A DNA stretch of 64,000 nt from CAG-177 sp003514385 (GCA_051920445.1 JBPPLN010000001.1:372001-436000); one strand, 5' to 3'. Shown: positions 32,019 through 41,339, counted from the first letter of the stretch. Notes: a model not told the origin generated them from the letters alone. Made by a program: numbers and translations.

Positions 32019-33290
32019 TTAAATATTTTTATTTTCCAAAAGATAACCGCGAACCTCGCCTGCGAGATAGAACGAACCGCAAGTAACGAGCGTTCCGCCG
32101 TTTTGCTTTATGTCATTTATCGCCATGCGGCAAGCTTCTGTCGGGTCGGACACAGGCGTGCAGTCGGCGCAATATTTATTGGCAAGCTTGCCCAGGGCTT
32201 CGGGGTTCATGCTGCGCGGATTGTCCGGAGCTGTCAGATATATTTTTTCAAACAGCGGCGCGGTCAGGCGCAGATATGTGTCGCAGTCCTTGTCGCCCAT
32301 GAGCGCGCACACGGCAACGCGTCTGCCGCTTGTGAAGCGTTCCAGAAATGCTTTAAGCGCCGAGGCGCAGCCCTCGTTATGGCCGCCGTCAAGAATAATT
32401 TTATCGCCGATAAGCTCCATTCGTGCGGGCATCACGGCTTTTTTCATTCCCTGCTCTATCGCTTCGTCGCTTACATTCAAGCCGCACTCGCGAACGGCTG
32501 TGACGGCTGTCAGCGCATTTTTTATCATATGGTCGCCCGCGAACGGTATGCGGAGATTCAGCGAGCCGTAGACTATATCTGTGCCGCGTATCGTCTCGTC
32601 AACAACGCGGCAGGCGGTCATATCCGGCACTGCGAGCCTATTTTTCTCGCGCCGAGCGGTTCCTTCTATAACACGGCGTGCATCAGCAGACTGCTCAGGA
32701 TACATGACCGTTACGCCGCGCGGCTTGATTATTCCGCACTTCTGCGCGGCTATTTCAGCTATTGTATTGCCGAGTATCGCGGTGTGATCCATGGAAATCG
32801 AGGTTATGACGGAGACGAGCGGAGTTTTTATAATATTCGTTGAATCGAGCAGCCCGCCGAGCCCGACTTCGAGCACGACAACATCACATTCGCGCTCTTT
32901 GTACCAGAGAAACGCGGCGGCGGTCAGGGTCTCGAACTCAGTCGCGACAATTCCGCGCTTATCGAGTTCGTCGCACGCTAATTTGACGCGCTCAACGGTC
33001 GAGGCGAGCTCCTCCGGCGGAATCATTTCGCCGTCAATTTGCATGCGCTCGCGGAAATCGATGACATAGGGCGAAGTGAACAGCCCGGTTCTGTACCCGG
33101 CGGCAGAGAGCATACAGGATATCATGGTGCTCGTCGAGCCCTTGCCGTTCGTCCCGGCGACATGGATGAAGCGAAGCTCATCCTGCGGGTTGCCGAGCGC
33201 GGCGCAGAGCGCCCTGATACGCTCCATGCCGGGGTGTATGCCAAAGGTCAGGCGCGAATGGATATATTCGATTGCTTCGGTTGGTGTCAT
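32019..33290 (-). CDS. folC: Folylpolyglutamate synthase/dihydrofolate synthase
   Basis: 423 residues from ATG 33290 (CGGAGG 7 nt upstream). P-loop AGTNGKGST at about 45-53, then TSPYVIDFRERMQIDG and EVGLGGLLDSTN are the ATP/folate loops of FolC; the Mur-ligase C-terminal domain follows (DGGHNEGCASALKAF). Adds glutamates to folates, keeping cofactors in the cell. Directly downstream of valS, as in most Firmicutes. Confidence 0.94.
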   Translation of the reverse strand: MTPTEAIEYIHSRLTFGIHPGMERIRALCAALGNPQDELRFIHVAGTNGKGSTSTMISCMLSAAGYRTGLFTSPYVIDFRERMQIDGEMIPPEELASTVERVKLACDELDKRGIVATEFETLTAAAFLWYKERECDVVVLEVGLGGLLDSTNIIKTPLVSVITSISMDHTAILGNTIAEIAAQKCGIIKPRGVTVMYPEQSADARRVIEGTARREKNRLAVPDMTACRVVDETIRGTDIVYGSLNLRIPFAGDHMIKNALTAVTAVRECGLNVSDEAIEQGMKKAVMPARMELIGDKIILDGGHNEGCASALKAFLERFTSGRRVAVCALMGDKDCDTYLRLTAPLFEKIYLTAPDNPRSMNPEALGKLANKYCADCTPVSDPTEACRMAINDIKQNGGTLVTCGSFYLAGEVRGYLLENKNI

Positions 33291-33312
33291 CCGTTTTCCT
33301 CCGTAAAGCATC

Positions 33313-33337
33313 AAAGGACGGGACATGCCCGTCCTTT
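33313..33337 (-). terminator. Hairpin between valS and folC
   Basis: AAAGGACGGG (33313-33322) and CCCGTCCTTT (33328-33337), 5-nt loop. T-run is short (TTTGATGC), so read-through into folC is likely. Confidence 0.6.
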
Positions 33338-33421
33338 GCAGGTTAGTTTTTATGAGAGAATATGCACAAGCGCAATAAACGCCGAATTCGCATGGTTCTC
33401 ACAACGCAGTATCACGCGAAA

Positions 33422-36061
33422 TTACGCATTGGCGATCTTAGAGAGGCTGTCGTTGAGCATTGCTATCTTCTCGTTCAGCTTTCTCGCCGCTTCGCGCTGA
33501 GCCTCAACGACCGGCGCGGGAGCCTTGGAGACGAAGTTCTCGTTGGAGAGCTTCGCGTTGATGCCGTCGAGCTGCTTCTGAGCGGAGGCGAGCTCTTTGT
33601 TGAGTCTTGCGCGCTCGGCTTCGAAGTCAACGAGGTCGCCCATGGGGATATATATCTTTGCGGCGTCGGTGACGATGCAGACTGCGCCGTCTATCTCGAT
33701 GCCGTCCTCAACCTCGACCTCGGACGCGCCCGCGAGCTTCTGCATGAACTCGCCGGAGAGCTTGAAGGTGTCGACATGGGAGGTGCTGATATATATTTTA
33801 GCCTTCTTGGAATGGGGAACATTCATCTCGGCGCGGCGGTTTCTTATCGCCCTGACCGCGTCCATGATCATGTTCATCTGCTCTTCCTCTGCGCTGAAGT
33901 TCAGAGCGTCGGAATACTGCGGCCAATCGGAGACCATTATGCTCGCGCCCTCATGCGGCAGGGACTGCCAGATCTCCTCGGTCACGAACGGCATAAACGG
34001 ATGGAGAAGCTTCAAAACATTGGACATGACATATATGAGCACGCGCTTTGCGCACTGTGCGGGCTCGCCGCCCTTTTGCAGGCGAATCTTCGCAAGCTCG
34101 ATATACCAGTCGCAGAAAACATCCCAGATGAAATCATAGAGCTTCTGAACGGCGATGCCGAGCTCGAATCTCTCGAGATTGTCCGTAACCTCTTTGACGA
34201 GGTCGTTATAGAGGCTGAGCACCCACTTATCCTCGAGCGCAAGCTCATCGGGCAGACCCGCTTCTTCGGAGCCGTCGAGGTTCATGAGGATAAAACGTGC
34301 GGCGTTCCAGAGCTTGTTTGCAAAGTTGCGGCTCGCTTCGACCTTTTTGTCGGAATATCTCATGTCGTTTCCGGGGCTGTTGCCGTTGGCAAGGGTGAAG
34401 CGCAGGGCGTCTGCGCCGTATTTGTCAATGACCTCGAGCGGATCGATGCCGTTGCCGAGCGACTTCGACATCTTTCTGCCCAGCTCATCGCGGACGAGTC
34501 CGTGGATGAGGACGGTATCGAACGGAACCTGACCGGTCTGCTCGATGCCGGAGAACATCATTCTCATGACCCAGAACGGGATTATATCGTAACCTGTGAC
34601 AAGGGTGTTGGTGGGATAATAACGCTTGAAATCCTCGCTGTCGGTATTCGGCCAGCCGAGGGTCGAGAACGGCCAGAGAGCCGAGGAGAACCATGTATCA
34701 AGCGTATCGGGATCCTGATGGATATGGGTGCTGCCGCACTTCGAGCACTTGTCGGGGGCGGTTCTTGCAACGGTTATCTCGCCGCAGTCGTCGCAATACC
34801 ACGCGGGGATACGATGACCCCACCAGAGCTGACGGGATATGCACCAGTCGCGGATATTCTCAAGCCAATGGAAATAGACCTTTTCAAAGCGCTTCGGGAC
34901 AAACTTTGTCTCGCCGTTTTTAACAGCGTCGATAGCGGGACCCGCGAGGGGCTTCATGCTGACAAACCACTGCTTTGAAACGCGGGGCTCAACGGTAGTC
35001 GAGCAGCGGTAGCAGGTGCCGACATTGTGGTTATAATCCTCGACCTTGACGAGAGCGCCCTCAGCTTCAAGATCCTTGACGATAGCTTTTCTCGCCTCGT
35101 ATCTGTCCATACCGGCGTACCTCGGATAGTCGTCGACTATCTTTGCGTCATCGGTCAGGACATTGATAACGGGCAGGTTATGGCGCAGACCGACCTCGAA
35201 GTCGTTCGGGTCATGCGCGGGAGTTATCTTAACGACACCGGTTCCGAAGTCTATCTCGACATAATCATCGGCGACAACGGGTATCTCGCGGTGGACTATG
35301 GGCAAGATGAGCGTCTTGCCGACGATATCCTTATATCTTTCATCATTGGGGTTGACGGCAACAGCGGTATCGCCGAGCAGGGTCTCGGGTCGGGTCGTTG
35401 CAAGCTCAAGATAGCCGCTTCCGTCCTTGAAAGGATAGCGAAGATGCCAGAAGTGACCCGCCTGATCCTCATATTCGACCTCGGCGTCGGAAATCGAAGT
35501 CAGGCAATGGGGGCACCAGTTGATTATTCTCTCGCCCCTGTAAATGAGTCCCTTTTCATAGAGGTTGCAGAAAACCTCATTGACAGCCTCGTTGCAGCCC
35601 TCGTCGAGGGTGAAGCGCTCGCGCTCCCAGTCGCAGGACGAGCCCATTTTCTTGAGCTGTTCGATTATTCTGCCGCCGAACTTCTCTTTCCACGCCCATG
35701 CGCGCTTGAGGAAGCCTTCACGGCCGACATCGTCCTTTGTAAGCCCTTCCTTTGCCATAGCCTCGACTATCTTCGCCTCGGTGGCGATAGAAGCGTGGTC
35801 GGTGCCGGGCAGCCAGAGGGTATCATAGCCCTGCATGCGGTGGTAGCGGATAAGTATATCCTGAAGAGTATTGTCAAGAGCATGACCCATATGGAGCTGA
35901 CCCGTGATGTTCGGAGGGGGAATAACTATAGTATAGGGTTTCTTCTCCGGGTCGGGTACGGCGTGGAAGAAATTGCCGTCGAGCCAGAATTTATAGGTTC
36001 TGTCCTCCACTTCCTTCGGATCATACTGTTTTGCGAGTTCCTTTGCCATAACATAATCCAT
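33422..36061 (-). CDS. valS: Valyl-tRNA synthetase
   Basis: 879 residues, normal for bacterial ValRS. Class I signature HMGH at 57-60, KMSKS in LGRKMSKSLGNG, long CP1 editing domain between, zinc-like CDDCGEI...CSKCGS pair, anticodon-binding helical domain and C-terminal coiled coil (about 815-879). Charges tRNA-Val and edits Thr-tRNA-Val. ATG 36061 is close to GGAG; MAKELAK four codons on is an alternative start. No T-box leader is visible in the 72-bp upstream gap. Confidence 0.96.
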   Translation of the reverse strand: MDYVMAKELAKQYDPKEVEDRTYKFWLDGNFFHAVPDPEKKPYTIVIPPPNITGQLHMGHALDNTLQDILIRYHRMQGYDTLWLPGTDHASIATEAKIVEAMAKEGLTKDDVGREGFLKRAWAWKEKFGGRIIEQLKKMGSSCDWERERFTLDEGCNEAVNEVFCNLYEKGLIYRGERIINWCPHCLTSISDAEVEYEDQAGHFWHLRYPFKDGSGYLELATTRPETLLGDTAVAVNPNDERYKDIVGKTLILPIVHREIPVVADDYVEIDFGTGVVKITPAHDPNDFEVGLRHNLPVINVLTDDAKIVDDYPRYAGMDRYEARKAIVKDLEAEGALVKVEDYNHNVGTCYRCSTTVEPRVSKQWFVSMKPLAGPAIDAVKNGETKFVPKRFEKVYFHWLENIRDWCISRQLWWGHRIPAWYCDDCGEITVARTAPDKCSKCGSTHIHQDPDTLDTWFSSALWPFSTLGWPNTDSEDFKRYYPTNTLVTGYDIIPFWVMRMMFSGIEQTGQVPFDTVLIHGLVRDELGRKMSKSLGNGIDPLEVIDKYGADALRFTLANGNSPGNDMRYSDKKVEASRNFANKLWNAARFILMNLDGSEEAGLPDELALEDKWVLSLYNDLVKEVTDNLERFELGIAVQKLYDFIWDVFCDWYIELAKIRLQKGGEPAQCAKRVLIYVMSNVLKLLHPFMPFVTEEIWQSLPHEGASIMVSDWPQYSDALNFSAEEEQMNMIMDAVRAIRNRRAEMNVPHSKKAKIYISTSHVDTFKLSGEFMQKLAGASEVEVEDGIEIDGAVCIVTDAAKIYIPMGDLVDFEAERARLNKELASAQKQLDGINAKLSNENFVSKAPAPVVEAQREAARKLNEKIAMLNDSLSKIANA

Positions 36062-36086
36062 TTCTCCGGCGAATAGATTTTACATG

Positions 36087-36120
36087 AACGCTGATTGCTC
36101 CGCGCCGGAGGAGCAGCGTT
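36087..36120 (-). terminator. Hairpin between the alpha/beta hydrolase gene and valS
   Basis: AACGCTG (36087-36093) pairs with CAGCGTT (36114-36120), inner GCTCC/GGAGC. It lies 14 nt past the hydrolase stop and in the valS leader; the T-run is poor. Confidence 0.5.
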
Positions 36121-36133
36121 GGTTTTACAAAAA

Positions 36134-37066
36134 TTAAAGTCCGTTTGAGCCGAGGAATCCGAGCGTTACGCCCGCAAGCTCATCGGCACGGTTCTCGTTG
36201 CACATATGTCCGCCTTTTTTGACTTCATATGTCTCGGCATCCGCGAGAGCGGAATTGACCTGAATCTTCATCCACGGCATCAGAACGAGATCATACTGCG
36301 CCTGGACGAGGAGCACCGGCATATCTATTTTTGACACGGATTCGAGGTCGGTCGGGCGCGCGTTGAACATCATGCTTATCATGCTCTCGCCGGTATAGTC
36401 GACAGCGAGAGGATCCGCCACGGCGGAGACATCATAGTTCATTGAAAAATCCCAATCAACAAAAGCCGCGAGCAGGACTACACGCATAAGCGGAGTCACT
36501 TTCGTGCCGTATTTGAGAAAAGCCGACATGAATTTGCCCATAAAGGCATTGTTCATCATGCTCTCCATAAACGACGGAGTCTTGCTGACGGGTGCGGGAC
36601 AATAGAGCATAAGAGCTTTGAGCTCCGGAGTCTCGCAGGCTATGTTCATAGCGACTCCGCCGCCCATTGAATGCCCTGCCAAAATCCACTCATCCATCGG
36701 CGCAATTGAGAGCATGAGCTTCTCAATCAGTTCTTCACGGTCGACATGTCTGACATCGGCAGTCTCACGAGTCGTATAACCGAAGCCGGGAAGATCGGCA
36801 AGCACACACTCATAACCGTTCTCGCTCATGAGCTTCGCCATCGGCTCCCACGAATAAGTCGAGCAGCCGAAGCCGTGGAGCATCATTATCCTGCCGCGAA
36901 AGTCTCCTTTCGCTTCAAAGACGCGGTAATGCACGCTGTAATCGCCGTACTCAAAAAATTCACTGTTATCAAACGGGGTCTGCGTTTTTGCAAAAGCCGT
37001 AACGGATACTGCCATTATCATGACTGCCGCAAGCAGTACCGCCGCGGCGGCTTTTAACTTTTTCAA
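36134..37066 (-). CDS. Secreted or membrane-anchored alpha/beta hydrolase
   Basis: 310 residues, TTG start with GAGGGA upstream. N-terminal signal-like segment (LKAAAAVLLAAVMIMAVSVTAFA, cleavage likely after AFA). Oxyanion HGFGCSTYSW at 64-73, nucleophile Ser 133 in GHSMGGG, then an Asp in QAQYDLVLM and His in KKGGHMCNE. Esterase/lipase-like; substrate unknown. Divergent from spoVB with a promoter-operator region between. Confidence 0.83.
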   Translation of the reverse strand: MKKLKAAAAVLLAAVMIMAVSVTAFAKTQTPFDNSEFFEYGDYSVHYRVFEAKGDFRGRIMMLHGFGCSTYSWEPMAKLMSENGYECVLADLPGFGYTTRETADVRHVDREELIEKLMLSIAPMDEWILAGHSMGGGVAMNIACETPELKALMLYCPAPVSKTPSFMESMMNNAFMGKFMSAFLKYGTKVTPLMRVVLLAAFVDWDFSMNYDVSAVADPLAVDYTGESMISMMFNARPTDLESVSKIDMPVLLVQAQYDLVLMPWMKIQVNSALADAETYEVKKGGHMCNENRADELAGVTLGFLGSNGL

Positions 37067-37098
37067 ACCGTTCCCTCTTTTCCGATGAATTACTCTAT

Positions 37099-37127
37099 AT
37101 TATCACATTCAGAAGCGTTTTTGTCAA
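37099..37127 (-). promoter_or_regulatory. Promoter of the alpha/beta hydrolase gene
   Basis: TTGACA (37122-37127) and GATAAT (37099-37104) on the minus strand, 17 bp apart. An inverted repeat AAGCGTT (37113-37119) / AACGCTT (37135-37141) brackets the -35 box and could be an operator. Confidence 0.65.
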
Positions 37128-37163
37128 GAGATTTAACGCTTTTTGACTTCTCCGGAGGCAAAA

Positions 37164-38747
37164 ATGAAGAACACGAAACGGCTTCTCATAAACACGCTGA
37201 CGCTCGCCGCGACATCGTTTCTCATGCGCACGGTCGGCGTTGCGTTCAATGTATATCTGACCGGTCGGCTGGGCGCGGCGGGAATAGGGCTTTTTTCGCT
37301 CGTCACGGATGTATACGCGATGGCGCTTACATTTTCGTTTGCGGGTCTGCCGCTCGCATCGACGCGGCTCACGGTCGAAGATTCCGGGAAAAATGCCGGT
37401 CAGGGCGCATGGATAATGCGGCGGTGCGCGCTCTACGGGCTGACGGTCGGGTGCATGATGCTCGCCGCCGTATGGTTCGGCGCGGAGCTGATAGCAAAGC
37501 TGTGGCTCGGCGACATACGCACGGCGTCGTCGCTTCGCATACTCGCGCTGAGCCTCCCCGCGGCATCGGTCGGCTGCGCGTTCAGCGGATATTTCACGGC
37601 GCGGCGCACAGTGCTCAAATATGCGGCGGTGCAGATATTCGAGCAGGCAGTAAAAATAGCGGTCTCTGTTATGATGCTTCGATTCTGGGCGGCAAAGGGC
37701 GCAGAATATGCCTGCGACGCGGTGGCGCTCGGCATAACGATATCGCAGATAAGCTCGCTGCTATGCGCCTTTTTGCTCTACAAGTCAACGAAGCACCAAA
37801 AGCCGAAAGAAAAAACGCCCGACGGGCTTCGTGCTCTGCTGCGCATTGCGCTCCCGGACGCCGCCGGATCGTGCGCGCGCTCGGTGCTGCTGACGATAGA
37901 ACACCTGCTGATTCCCGTGGGCTTTCGCAAATCGGGGCAGAGCGCGGGCGGCGCGATGACGCTCTACGGAGTCATTCACGGCATGGCTCTGCCGGTTATC
38001 CTCTACCCCGCCGCCATAATGACAGCTCTCGCGAGCATGCTCGTGCCTGAATTTGCCGAATGTGCGGCGCGTAGCAACAGAAACAGGATAGACAGCATGG
38101 CGGCGCGGGCAATAAAAATAACCGTGCTGTTTTCGATGGGCACGGCGGGAATAATGTTCATTTTTTCCGAGGGGCTGTCGCAGTGCATCTACGGGGACGG
38201 GCAATGCGCGGAATATCTGCGCGTGCTCGCGCCGCTTCTGCCGATAATGTACACCGACACGACAGTTGACGGAATACTCAAAGGGCTCGACCAGCAGGTA
38301 TATTCAATGAGATATAATATAATCGACTCCGCGATGTGCGTCGTGCTCGTGCTGATACTCATCCCGAAATATTCCGTAAAGGGCTATGTCGCGATACTTT
38401 TTATCAGCGAGATAGTAAACTTTTCGCTGAGCATACACAGGCTTTCAAAAGTTTGCACGCTCGAAATAAATATCATGGATTCGATAATAAAGCCCGCCGT
38501 CTGCGTGACGGCTTCGTTTCTCGCGGGGCTGCTGCTCTCCTCGGCGCAGGGCAGCGGAAAAGCCGCGCTGACAATCATAATAACTGTCAACGCGGCGGTG
38601 TATATTCTTCTGCTGATGCTCACGGGCAGCATCTCGGCGCAGGATATTATTTGGTTCAAAAACATCTTTTCGCGCGGCTCAAAATCTGAAAAAAGAGGGC
38701 TCTGCGCTGCTCGGATAAACAACCGTCAGCGTTCCCTGAGCCACTGA
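37164..38747 (+). CDS. spoVB: SpoVB-type polysaccharide flippase
   Basis: 527 residues from ATG 37164 (GGAGG 5 nt upstream). About 14 membrane segments, opening NTLTLAATSFLMRTVGVAFNVYL with the GAAGIGLFSL motif seen in SpoVB/stage V sporulation proteins. SpoVB is a MurJ-like lipid II flippase needed for spore cortex. Smaller than the paralogue at 7.7 kb. Its last 23 codons overlap the 3' end of the thiamine pyrophosphokinase gene by 69 bp, tail to tail. Confidence 0.8.
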   Translation: MKNTKRLLINTLTLAATSFLMRTVGVAFNVYLTGRLGAAGIGLFSLVTDVYAMALTFSFAGLPLASTRLTVEDSGKNAGQGAWIMRRCALYGLTVGCMMLAAVWFGAELIAKLWLGDIRTASSLRILALSLPAASVGCAFSGYFTARRTVLKYAAVQIFEQAVKIAVSVMMLRFWAAKGAEYACDAVALGITISQISSLLCAFLLYKSTKHQKPKEKTPDGLRALLRIALPDAAGSCARSVLLTIEHLLIPVGFRKSGQSAGGAMTLYGVIHGMALPVILYPAAIMTALASMLVPEFAECAARSNRNRIDSMAARAIKITVLFSMGTAGIMFIFSEGLSQCIYGDGQCAEYLRVLAPLLPIMYTDTTVDGILKGLDQQVYSMRYNIIDSAMCVVLVLILIPKYSVKGYVAILFISEIVNFSLSIHRLSKVCTLEINIMDSIIKPAVCVTASFLAGLLLSSAQGSGKAALTIIITVNAAVYILLLMLTGSISAQDIIWFKNIFSRGSKSEKRGLCAARINNRQRSLSH

Positions 38748-39317
38748 TATTTCGCTCATTTTACCGACAAATTCATTGCTGACGCCGAGGGCGTATGTGT
38801 TCTTCAAGGTGCCGTTTTTGAGCTCATATTTGAGCCCGCTTATAGTGACACCCGATGAGATATCCGAATGGGAAAACACGGAGATCATGCCCTTTGCGTT
38901 CTCGTCAAAAATAATTCTGCCGTTTGTTATCGAAGTGAACGAAGTTTCGCGCGCGTCGATAATCGCAGTCATTCCGCGCCTCGACAGCGACGAGATGAGC
39001 TGGATATTCGCAAGAGTATGGTCGGCTCTGCCGCCCGATGCACCGTAGAGAATGAAATTTTTATATCCGCGCATCACGCCCTCTGCGACCGCCGCGCCCA
39101 TATCGGTATCGTTCTTTTCGCAAGGCAGGACGATAATATTCCGCCCGTTCGGAGTGTGCCCGAGGGAATCGAAATCGCCTATAACTAAATTCGGCGTTAT
39201 GCCGAGATTCTGAAGATACAGCAGACCTTTATCGGCAGCGATGATGAAATCGCCCTCCCCTGTCGGGCGGATTCCGAAGAAGTCGCCGCCGCCGACTATA
39301 TGACAAACTTTGCTCAT
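38679..39317 (-). CDS. thiN: Thiamine pyrophosphokinase
   Basis: 212 residues from ATG 39317. Conserved metal/ATP segments GDFDSLG near 54-60, EKNDTDMGAA near 77-86 and GASGGRADHTLANI near 99-112. Transfers pyrophosphate from ATP to thiamine, making thiamine diphosphate. Usually follows rsgA-rpe in Firmicutes, which are absent here. 3' end overlaps spoVB antisense over 69 bp. Confidence 0.92.
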   Translation of the reverse strand: MSKVCHIVGGGDFFGIRPTGEGDFIIAADKGLLYLQNLGITPNLVIGDFDSLGHTPNGRNIIVLPCEKNDTDMGAAVAEGVMRGYKNFILYGASGGRADHTLANIQLISSLSRRGMTAIIDARETSFTSITNGRIIFDENAKGMISVFSHSDISSGVTISGLKYELKNGTLKNTYALGVSNEFVGKMSEISVAQGTLTVVYPSSAEPSFFRF

Positions 39318-39346
39318 AATATCACCGTCCGTTTGTTTCTTTGACA

Positions 39347-39375
39347 ATTATATATCATCAATCATAATTTTTCAA
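39347..39375 (-). promoter_or_regulatory. Promoter of the thiamine pyrophosphokinase gene
   Basis: TTGAAA (39370-39375) and TATAAT (39347-39352) on the minus strand, spacer 17 bp, about 30 nt before the ATG. No TPP riboswitch motif is visible. Confidence 0.75.
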
Positions 39376-39389
39376 TCATATACGAAAAG

Positions 39390-39414
39390 CCGCCCCGGAA
39401 TATATCCGGAGCGG
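39390..39414 (-). terminator. Terminator after the LCP gene
   Basis: CCGC-C-CCGGA pairs with TCCGG-A-GCGG over a 5-nt loop (39390-39414); CTTTTC follows on the minus strand. It abuts the upstream end of the next gene's promoter. Confidence 0.65.
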
Positions 39415-39419
39415 TAATT

Positions 39420-40802
39420 TTATGCTGCATCTTCGTCTTCCGCCGGCGAAGTTGAGCCGAAATCGGGAAGAGTGAACGGGAAGCGGCGGGTCGTGCTCTC
39501 CGCCTCGGTGAGCTCGCTCACCGCCTCGGAAGTATGCTCATGAGTTACAGGCTCTTCGCTCTCCGCCACAGTACCGACATCGGTGTGCGGACGGGTCGAC
39601 GCAGAATATGAGCCGGAGCCGCTGTTGTTGCTGCTCGGGACTGCGCCCTTTTTCAGCAGATCGACAGCGGAGACATGGTTATCGCCGATCTTTATATTCG
39701 TGTCGCCGTAGAGAGCGAGCTGGAGCTCACGCGCAACGACGGGATAATCGACGACCCAGACCGAAAGGCGCTGGTTGATTATCTTGCCGTAGTAGGTATA
39801 GAGCTGAGCGGAAGTGTAGTTGCCCTCGGTCGGCATGACTATCTGCTTTATCTCGTAGTTCATCCAGCCCTGAGAGAGCGCCTGGGTCATGAGAGAGAGA
39901 ATCTCACTGCGCTTGTAGTTCGTCACGACATTGGGAAGGACGATATCGAGCGCGTTGTTGAGCTGACCCGCAGAGGCGTTCTGCGCGCTCTTGATGAGAG
40001 CCATAATAACGGTACGCTGTCTCGCGGTTCTGCCGACATCGCCCTCGTTGTCGACATGGCGGATACGGCTGTAGACCAGAGCCTGGCTGCCGCTGAGCTT
40101 GACGGAATCGCCGGAGGTTATCTTCTTTATCTTCGTTGTGGTGCGGTTGATATAATCCGCCTCATAGGGCTCAATCGGAACGGACACGCCGCCGAGAGAG
40201 TCAATAAGCTTCGGGAAGCTCTTGAAATCGACGCTGATATAATGATCGATCTCAATCTTGTAGTTATTCTCAAGCGTCTCGATAAGTGCCGCGGGACCGC
40301 CCCAGAAATAGGCATGGTTAGTCTTGCAGCAGCGCTCGGAGCCGTTGATGTTCATATAGGTGTAGCAGTCTCTGAGGAAGGACACGAGCGTTATCGTCTT
40401 GGTCTTTTTGTTGAGCGAGAGCAGGATGATGGCATCCGAGCGTCCGCCCTCCGCCTTGCCGGTCTCGCTGTCGACGCCGAGGAGCAGAACATTGATTATA
40501 TTCTTGCTCGAATACTTCGCGCCGCCGTTCTTCGCCCACGCGGTTATAAGGCTGTCGATGCTCGAAGCGTCGCTGACATCATACATAGCCTCAAACTGCT
40601 CCTCGGGCGCAAAGGTGCCATCCGGATTGCCGTTTCCGCCGTGATCGATGGTAATAAGTCCGAGCTTATTGCCGATATAGATGCCGCCGCCGATTATAGC
40701 AAGGGCGAGCACCACGCAGACAACGGTAATCGTAATTTTGAGATTGCGCTTGTTGTTGTCCATAAAAAACTGTTTAAATGTTCTTTTTTCTTTCTTTTCC
40801 AT
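39420..40802 (-). CDS. LytR-CpsA-Psr (LCP) family cell wall protein
   Basis: 460 residues from ATG 40802. Cytoplasmic basic N-terminus, one membrane helix at about 24-46, then the LCP domain: LLLGVDSE...GGRSDAIILLSL, SFLRDCYT, and R-rich RIRHVDNEGDVGRTARQRTVI. C-terminal 70 residues are Ser/Thr/Glu-rich low complexity (ending SPAEDEDAA). LCP enzymes transfer teichoic acid or polysaccharide to peptidoglycan outside the membrane. Upstream lies the repeat island. Confidence 0.92.
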   Translation of the reverse strand: MEKKEKRTFKQFFMDNNKRNLKITITVVCVVLALAIIGGGIYIGNKLGLITIDHGGNGNPDGTFAPEEQFEAMYDVSDASSIDSLITAWAKNGGAKYSSKNIINVLLLGVDSETGKAEGGRSDAIILLSLNKKTKTITLVSFLRDCYTYMNINGSERCCKTNHAYFWGGPAALIETLENNYKIEIDHYISVDFKSFPKLIDSLGGVSVPIEPYEADYINRTTTKIKKITSGDSVKLSGSQALVYSRIRHVDNEGDVGRTARQRTVIMALIKSAQNASAGQLNNALDIVLPNVVTNYKRSEILSLMTQALSQGWMNYEIKQIVMPTEGNYTSAQLYTYYGKIINQRLSVWVVDYPVVARELQLALYGDTNIKIGDNHVSAVDLLKKGAVPSSNNSGSGSYSASTRPHTDVGTVAESEEPVTHEHTSEAVSELTEAESTTRRFPFTLPDFGSTSPAEDEDAA

Positions 40803-40895
40803 AAAGCAGCTCACTTTCAACAGTATACGGCATATTGTATCACTTTTCGTGTCAAAAAGCTATACCAATCCCACAATTTTATTGTTTCTTTATTT

Positions 40896-40923
40896 TTGAC
40901 TGTTTACACAAAACGTGTAAAAT
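40896..40923 (+). promoter_or_regulatory. Sigma-A promoter into the repeat island
   Basis: TTGACT (40896-40901) and TAAAAT (40918-40923), spacer 16 bp, reading away from the LCP gene. Confidence 0.65.
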
Positions 40924-40985
40924 ATAAAACGCGCGAATTTGAGATTTTACTGCACGGCAGAAAAAATTTTTCGGAGGATGATATC

Positions 40986-41033
40986 ATGATAAAAAACATT
41001 GATATAACGCTGAGCATACATAAAACAGATTGA
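40986..41033 (+). CDS. 15-codon ORF with ideal RBS, probably a truncated gene start
   Basis: MIKNIDITLSIHKTD. GGAGG (40973-40977) lies 8 nt before the ATG and a good promoter lies 60 nt upstream. It ends just before repeat sequence begins. Most simply it is the 5' remnant of a gene lost to repeat or element insertion; a leader peptide is an alternative. Confidence 0.35.
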   Translation: MIKNIDITLSIHKTD

Positions 41034-41063
41034 CAAATTAGGATTTGTCGCAGAATCTATTTT

Positions 41064-41110
41064 GGCTCCCCTGTAGGGGGCTGGATACGCGAAGCGTAGA
41101 CTGAGGGGTT
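41064..41110 (-). repeat. Palindromic repeat family A, copy 2 (inverted)
   Basis: Starts GGCTCCCC, ends GACTGAGGGGTT; central stem ATACGC-GAA-GCGTA. Same ends as copy 1 at 23576-23626 but opposite orientation and a different stem sequence. Confidence 0.7.
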
Positions 41111-41278
41111 AGTTTTGTTTTGCTCAAAGCAATAAATAAAACATATACAATGCGGACGGATATTATTCGCCCGCGAATTTGCGTGATTTATTGGCGCGCA
41201 GTTTGTAGGGTGCGGCGACCTCGACGCACCGCTGCTGCGTAAGCGGCACGAATTTCCTGAAATATCCATTGCCGACCA

Positions 41279-41325
41279 TTCGTAGGGACAGCCCTTGCGG
41301 CTGTCCGTTATCGTTGTAGCCGATA
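41279..41325 (-). repeat. Palindromic repeat family B, copy 2 (inverted)
   Basis: TTCGTAGGGACAGCCC-TTGC-GGCTGTCC then a stretch ending AGCCGATA. The 28-bp GGACAGCC...TACGAA part is identical to copy 1 at 31801-31828. Confidence 0.75.
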
Positions 41326-41339
41326 CAGGGGCATATAAT

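Noticed and set aside
33362..34978. 538-codon plus-strand ORF
   Set aside because: Shadow of valS on the opposite strand.
36062..36133. T-box regulating valS
   Set aside because: The gap is only 72 bp and shows one hairpin without a T-box core.
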